DNA of 24,694 bases from Rhizophagus sp. LPA8_4_AMF. Lineage: Eukaryota > Glomeromycota > Glomeromycetes > Glomerales > Glomeraceae. Under the pieces are notes generated by a model. It was given only the letters and a program-made list of their open reading frames with translations, did not search any database and was not told the origin of the DNA. Shown piece after piece: positions 19,701-24,694 of the stretch. The stretch is taken from the NCBI GenBank assembly GCA_021464525.1, contig JADRCO010000918.1, positions 1 to 24,694 on the forward strand, read 5' to 3'. The position numbers and the translations under genes are program-made. Each line of letters begins with the position of its first letter. Positions within the stretch are counted from its first letter, which is position 1.

Positions 19701-20651
19701 TTTAAGTAGGAAAGAAAAATCTTTACAAATAACGAAAAAAAAAATTAATTTTTTTTTTTTTTGTTTCAAATATTATCTAAATTTACTTATATTCCATTAC
19801 CATCATATGATAAAAAAAAAATTAACAAATGAAGTGTGTAACTAAAACAACCAGAAAAGGCCAATTAAAAACACAAATTCATGAAATTGAACATATTATT
19901 GGCCGTAGAATAAAAACAAAGGAATTTCTAATTGTATTACGTAATAACTATTAAGGAAAATTTTATTTTGTGCATATCTGTATTTTCTGTATGTCTGTAT
20001 GTCCTCATGTCTAGACCACGAAGATATACTACAAGAGGAAATGACTGTTCTTTAAATTTAACAAATTTGTAATTGTCATACCATACCTGGAATTATTCAT
20101 GCTTGATGATCATAAATAAATTTGATGCGCATAAAATATTTTTTGAACCAAAAATAATTTAATATTTTTTTTTTATCGTTCTTAAAATATAATTTCTTTC
20201 TTTGTATCTGTCCGAAATTGTTTAAAGCTTAATAAATAATGATGTTTTTAGATTAAAATTTCACAACGTGGAAAATAAAAAAAATTTTATTCCTTTTAGT
20301 TAATTAATTTTAAATAGATTTCCATATTAAATTATTTACAATAGATTATTTTTAATTTAATGCCCGTCTAATCTGATATGCAGGAATTATGATGTAATTT
20401 TTTTGATTTAGATATGATACGTCATACAAATAAAAAACGAGTTTGCTGAAATAAAGATGTTTATTAATTATTAGTTACTTATCAGTTATTACTTAAAAAA
20501 AATTTAACGTATTTTGGTCAACATTATGTATAGTACCGGTTAGTGAGTTCCTGTTTATCAATGATTGTTTATTTTTTTTTTTTATTAATAAATAAAATAT
20601 GATGTGATGTTTACTTTTATTTCCTGGAATTCAAGCATTTGTTTACGAAAT
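19701..20651. other. Non-coding stretch
   Basis: No gene is supported. A 60-codon plus-strand open frame at 19663-19845 is the reverse of the promoter repeat plus A/T tracts and is not called. The rest is A+T-rich without clear repeats, apart from CTGTATGT-type words near 19976-20005. Confidence 0.45.
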
Positions 20652-20717
20652 TAACAACAACAATAACAATAACAATAATAGGTAATAACAACAACAACAA
20701 CAACAATAATAATAATA

Positions 20718-20759
<42 letters not shown>
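20652..20759. repeat. AAC/AAT microsatellite
   Basis: Trinucleotide repeats run from (AAC)n through mixed AAC/AAT units to a long (AAT)n tract of about 17 units ending at 20759. A minus-strand open frame through it only encodes tyrosine and leucine runs and is not a gene. Confidence 0.9.
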
Positions 20760-20935
20760 TCGAAAAGTCCCCGGTTAGACTTAAGTGAGCAGCTTCTTCC
20801 AATATTATTAACCTGTATTGGTGGGTAAAATAGGGTCTTAACCCTACAGTTCCTACGCCATCTGAAATATGGTGGTGAGGAGTTCGAATACTTAATGAGT
20901 TGCTTCCGCCGCTACTTCAACTATATGCTGAAGTG
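20760..20935 (-). mobile_element. Possible SINE body ending in an (ATT)n tail
   Basis: On the minus strand a more G+C-balanced segment of about 170 bp ends exactly at an (ATT)n microsatellite, a typical 3' tail for some SINEs. Near its 5' side lie TAGCGGCGGAAG (20903-20914), similar to an RNA polymerase III A box, and TATTCGAACTCC (20879-20890), close to the B box consensus. The A-to-B distance of about 24 bp is shorter than usual, which weakens the case. There is no coding capacity. Confidence 0.35.
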
Positions 20936-21743
20936 TTTAAATTTTTGGCATACACGCCATACAGTATATATCAGTTGATTACAAAACCTTTTGCGAATAA
21001 TGAAAATGTGATTATAATTAGAGTATGTTAAGATGAAATATTTCATTACTACAATTTAATATTAAATATCTTTTTAGAACTAATTTATTATATATTCGTT
21101 AAAATATTTCTCGATAAACAAATTCATCCAAGTTTATAACTCGTATAACGTTATGTACAGTACAATAATTTATTACAAGACGAACAAATTTTTTTGTAAA
21201 TTACCATAAATTCACTTAATTACATATAAAATATATAAAATAATGATTAATAAAGGAAATGTGTATAAGGAAAAACCTAAAGTATAGCTTATAAGTCTTC
21301 TTACTTTTACACACAGTTTCAATATTCTCTGGTAAATCATATTCAAATTTACAATTAAAAGGAATTTTGTTATGAGTAAATTTTGGAATAAGAGTATATA
21401 CAATATAATATATAGGTTAGTTATTGCATGTATTTAATATTATAATTTATATTAACCAATTTAATTCTCGTACTAATAACTTAATGAGACTAAATAGAAT
21501 ACTAATACTGTTATATCTAATTGATTTTTAATATAAATTAAATAGATACAGTATATGACAATGAAAGCAATTTTATTTATACTTAGGGGTAAATTTCTTC
21601 AAATTTTATATCTTTTCCTCTCACATTCTATATAATTGTCCGGGGTCCTCTTAGCGTAATAGTAATGTTCACCCAATCATTTGCGTAATGGTCAATCCGC
21701 CCGCTTTTATATAAATATGAAAGATATTATATTGTATAAATTA
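20936..21743. other. Non-coding A+T-rich stretch
   Basis: No gene is recognised. A minus-strand 63-codon open frame at 21212-21403 is hydrophobic low-complexity sequence without a domain and is not called. Confidence 0.5.
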
Positions 21744-21951
21744 GGGTGCAAACTTATCATCTCCATTGAGTTACGTCGTTACGTCTTACGTCATGTCTAG
21801 ATGACTTATGCCATCAAGAAATTTTATTAATATAAAATTTGTTTTCAAAATTTTATATATATTTAAGTTATGTAACACGTCTTAAAATATATGTCATACG
21901 TCTATGACGTGATTTAACTTAGAGTTACGTCTCGTCATTAAGTTTGCACCC
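21744..21951. mobile_element. MITE-like element, GGGTGCAAACTTA termini, TTA flanks
   Basis: GGGTGCAAACTTA (21744-21756) is a perfect 13-bp inverted match to TAAGTTTGCACCC (21939-21951). Both ends are flanked directly by TTA, a plausible 3-bp target-site duplication (or TA as in Tc1/mariner-type elements). Just inside, GAGTTACGTC and a mirrored GAGACGTAACTC region extend the symmetry imperfectly. The 208-bp element has no coding capacity but carries many ACGTC/GACGT words. Confidence 0.75.
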
Positions 21952-22126
21952 TTAGTATAAATGTATAAATTTTTAAAAACATCGTCATAATATGTGCGTA
22001 AAAGCAAATATAAATGTCCTCATTAAATAAAAGCTAATAATGAAGTATCAATATTTAACAATATTATAACTTACAGAATATAACTATAATTAAAGTTTTA
22101 AAATACATTTGTAAATAAAAATAGGT
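21952..22126. other. Short non-coding spacer between two inverted-repeat elements
   Basis: A+T-rich spacer of about 175 bp with no feature visible. Confidence 0.5.
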
Positions 22127-22363
22127 ATTGCTAAATGTCACTAGTGGTGAATTTGAGCATCCTTCACTTACGCATCATGTGTACGATATTAACGTACACA
22201 CTGGCCGGAGTTAAGTGTAACACTATCACGTGATAGTACATAATTTCTAAACTCTGGTAGGATGTACGTACACAGTGTGTACGTTAATTAAATTTTTAAT
22301 TCTTGCCAAAAGTACATCATAATGCTGGTATGGTGACAATCATCACTGGTGAGCTTTAGCAAT
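22127..22363. mobile_element. Inverted-repeat element with an inner palindrome
   Basis: The outer arms ATTGCTAAATGTCACTAGTG (from 22127) and, inverted, from 22363 match at about 20 of 24 positions. An inner pair ATTAACGTACACACTG (22188-22203) and CAGTGTGTACGTTAAT (22273-22288) is a perfect 16-bp match, with a CTATCACGTGATAG palindrome between them at about 22223-22236. The nested symmetry suggests one element with subterminal repeats or one element inside another. No coding sequence is present. Confidence 0.65.
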
Positions 22364-23091
22364 TTTCATAAAAATATATTGAAATTACTTCATAATATCT
22401 GAAAATATTATTATGCCTATTATATGAACTTCAATTTTGTGTAAAGATACCAAATACCAAATTACAAAATATAAATCAAATTTGAGTTAAATAATTATTT
22501 TGGACAATTTTTTAAATGGAAATTTTTATTTTGCAAGAATCATCAAATTTAGTGAAGAACTTATAAAACTCCCTTTAAATTTATCAAAAAATTAGTTAAT
22601 GCCAAATGATTGAATGTCGTTTGACTATCATTGAATTTTGCCATTTGATCATTACTATCCATTAGAAATACATTTACATTTGTATTATATTTTATGACAA
22701 TTTACTGTTAGAAATGAACTATGGTAAAGGAATTTTAGAATAAACCAAAACAACATTTATTTTAAATTCGCATTACACATGATTATTATTGTTTATTTTT
22801 TACTAATGCGATGGTGAGATACGCTTACACTTACGGATTTGTCCACGGAGATTTTGCGTAGTCATATAATTATGATTTAGATGAAAACTTTATTAGGTAG
22901 AGCATATCCTAGGCTGAATTTTGGATATTATTATGTATTCTAATTGGTTCATCCGAAATTTAACTTTATAAAATATAGATCTTCAATTTTTATAGTTTCC
23001 ATTCTTGCGTAAAAAAAAAATTTTTTTATATTCGTTAAAGGAAAAGATCATCAAAAATGTTTTCAAATAAAAATATTTATGATAAACTATT
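22364..23091. other. Non-coding stretch upstream of the broken BTB-TLDc copy
   Basis: I looked for the missing BTB exon of the downstream pseudogene here and did not find it. The sequence is A+T-rich, with an A10T7 run near 23010-23030. Confidence 0.45.
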
Positions 23092-23966
23092 GTGATCATT
23101 ACCAGAAAATGACCCAGTTGAAATCCTTCAAATTATTTATTGTTGTAAACCTCTTGTTGAGTTGCAAGATTATTCTTTGAATAAAATTTGTTCTAAACCA
23201 AAAATTTGATTCAATTCTAATAAATTCACTCAACTATCCGCTCCTTTGTTAGAAATTATTTTAAAGTGGGATGACTTAAACTTAGAAGAAATTGAAATTT
23301 GGGAAAATTTGATTAAATGGGATTAGCGCAAGAACAAGCTCTTAATGTAGATGTCACTAAATGGAGCTAAGATAATATTAATACCTTTAAAAGGATTCTT
23401 TACAAATTTATCCCTTTAATTAGATTTTACGATATATCTACCAGAGATTATTAAACCTTACGAAGAAATTTTACCTAAGGAATTAAGAGATGATATTTTA
23501 AAATCTTATATGATTCCTGAATACAAACCTATATATACGCCAAGGCATCTTAATATTGACTCCATTATAATTAGTCGGAAACACTTTACAATCTTAGAAA
23601 TTGGATTGATAGAGGGGAAGAAAACGTCAATTATGTTGACGGTATCCCTTAGTTATAAATTTAATCTTTTATATAGAGCTAGCAGAGATGGAAATACAGC
23701 TGCAGCATTTCATTCTAAATGTGATAACAAAGGAGCTACCATGATTGCAGCAAAAATCACAAATTCAGGACAAATAGTTGGAGGATATAATCCTCTTTTT
23801 TGGTATTCAAATAGGGGCGGTAAATCTACAGGAGATAGTTTTATATTCTCATTTACGAATAAAAATGACCTTAGATGTGCAAATGTGGTTTATAATAATA
23901 ATATGGAAAATTCTAAATAAATGGTTCAGCATTCGGTAATGCTAATCCTAATGTTTGATATGTAAT

Positions 23967-24044
23967 AGTTATTTCACGGATCAGCCTTGATATCATTAAT
24001 CATCACGGCGGAGCCGTGATGATAATGAGATCCGTGAAATAACT
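23967..24044. mobile_element. 78-bp palindromic element inside the TLDc pseudogene
   Basis: AGTTATTTCACGGATC (23967-23982) pairs perfectly with GATCCGTGAAATAACT (24029-24044). An inner stem ATCATCACGGC/GCCGTGATGAT (23999-24009 and 24013-24023, loop GGA) continues the fold, with TCATTA/TAATGA beside it. Nearly the whole segment can fold into one hairpin. It lies where homology to intact TLDc genes is lost, so it is an insertion. Confidence 0.75.
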
Positions 24045-24046
24045 GA

Positions 24047-24186
24047 TTTATACCACGGAGACTAGCGTCCCGTATACAATTTTAAACTACTGATAGACTT
24101 TTTTAGCTTATCCTTTTAAATAAACATCACCCATAAAAGTATCAATAAGGAAAATTACGGACGACTATTAGGAAACGTGGTATAAA
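24047..24186. mobile_element. 140-bp element with 11-bp TTTATACCACG inverted ends
   Basis: TTTATACCACG (24047-24057) is exactly mirrored by CGTGGTATAAA (24176-24186). TLDc coding sequence resumes at the next base, so the right end is also an insertion boundary. It follows the 78-bp palindrome after two bases; the two may be parts of one composite insertion. It has no coding capacity. Confidence 0.55.
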
Positions 24187-24273
24187 GTCATATACATGAC
24201 TATCCTACACTTAACTTACCAGGGAGTATGAATGCAGATAATTATGAAGTATTTCAAGTTATTAAAGAGTAAT

Positions 24274-24694
24274 CAGATTTATTGTACTGTATTTATTATT
24301 ATAAACAGCTGTAAATAAAAAATCTTAGCCTAAAAAAAAAAATACTTTTTTCTTCTAATACTTGTTAGATTTAATGAGCATAAATATAGTTTCAAAATAT
24401 TTACAATGAACTTTGTTAATTCATCTATCCATTAGACAATATTTATTGTTATAATTAATATGTCGGAATAATTATTCAAAAGTGAAAAAGAAAATAATAA
24501 CTGAATATTATTTAATTGTGATAAAATCTGAAAGGTGTTCACGCATATTTGATTAGGACCGAGCTATATACAATAACTATAAAGGGGAACGGGAATATAT
24601 GTATATTCAATTTTGTATGGTACGGTAATGGTACGGTTAATAAAATTTGTTCAAGTTTTGCGTACAACCAGCAAATAAAATATGAAAATACTAT
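24274..24694. other. Non-coding stretch to the window end
   Basis: No gene is recognised. GGTACGGTAATGGTACGGTTAA near 24618-24640 contains a doubled GGTACGGT word similar to GTACGGTAATG in the foldback element at 5228-5238, so it may be a fragment of a related repeat. Confidence 0.4.

Larger units (their letters stand above)
23092..24273 (+). pseudogene. BTB-BACK-TLDc pseudogene lacking the BTB exon, interrupted by insertions
   Basis: Similarity to the intact gene at 6159-7631 starts in the BACK region (NDPVEILQIIYCCKPL) and continues to the last codons. Lesions include a TGA in KPKI*FNS (about 23206), a lost base in IKWG(L)AQ (about 23320), a TAA in KWS*DNI (about 23369) and an 11-bp deletion near 23447. 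A frame of 136 codons (23510-23920) keeps most of the TLDc domain, but its residues around 23595-23650 are out of frame: the neighbouring frame there reads NWIDRGEENVNYVDGIP, so two indels compensate. After 23958 the TLDc sequence stops, and it resumes at about 24187 with HDYPTLNLPGSMNADNYEVF and QVIKE to TAA 24273. The intervening DNA holds two inverted-repeat structures. It is not expected to give a functional protein. Confidence 0.88.

Noticed and set aside
20617..20802. Minus-strand open frame with tyrosine and leucine runs
   Set aside because: It is translated microsatellite sequence.
20879..20914. A tRNA gene suggested by a GTTCGAAT word
   Set aside because: No cloverleaf could be drawn: acceptor and anticodon stems are missing, so at most it is a polymerase III box-like remnant.
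21212..21403. 63-codon hydrophobic minus-strand open frame
   Set aside because: Low-complexity I/L-rich sequence from A+T-rich DNA with no supporting context.

Overview
The window looks like nuclear DNA of an arbuscular mycorrhizal fungus, most likely Rhizophagus or a close relative in the Glomeromycotina. The reasons are strong A+T richness with long A/T homopolymers, short introns with GTAAGT/GTATGT donors, a dense load of small inverted-repeat elements, and three intact BTB-BACK-TLDc genes, a family I associate with large expansions in these fungi. I recognised the proteins by eye; no database search was run.

Layout. 1-1893 is non-coding, with a cluster of AACC/GGTT palindromes. 1894-3567 (minus) is an intact two-exon BTB-BACK-TLDc gene. 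3568-6158 is non-coding and holds a clear foldback element with 41-bp arms at 5193-5374. 6159-7631 (plus) is a second intact BTB-BACK-TLDc gene, and about 420 bp downstream (8048-8250) lies a decayed TLDc fragment. 9083-9330 resembles a retroposon or transcript 3' end on the minus strand. 9815-10552 (minus) is a multi-exon four-helix membrane protein. 11135-12147 (plus) holds a doubtful mini-gene and a three-exon Myb/SANT-like gene with one apparent in-frame stop. 12790-14925 (minus) is a block of decayed coding sequence: a helical domain, a RING-type zinc finger, a protein with two zinc-knuckle-like modules, and an N-terminal membrane anchor. 15650-15906 (minus) looks like a broken small secreted-protein gene. 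16200-16900 is repeat-rich. 17430-17815 is an unrecognised broken coding stretch. 18069-19644 (minus) is a third, more diverged BTB-BACK-TLDc gene. 20652-20935 is a microsatellite joined to a SINE-like body. 21744-21951 and 22127-22363 are two further inverted-repeat elements. 23092-24273 (plus) is a fifth BTB-TLDc locus, now a pseudogene, whose TLDc part has been split by a palindrome and a second small inverted-repeat element.

The unifying theme is a dispersed cluster of BTB-BACK-TLDc loci (three intact, two decayed) on both strands in about 22 kb, among small non-autonomous elements that have in one case disrupted a family member. The intact proteins are probably substrate adaptors for cullin-3 ubiquitin ligases with a C-terminal TLDc domain; this is inferred from domain order only. 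I found no CRISPR array, rRNA or confident tRNA, and nothing I can defend as a wholly new system. The best candidates for new description are the decayed TM/zinc-module family, the secreted-peptide relic and the foldback elements.
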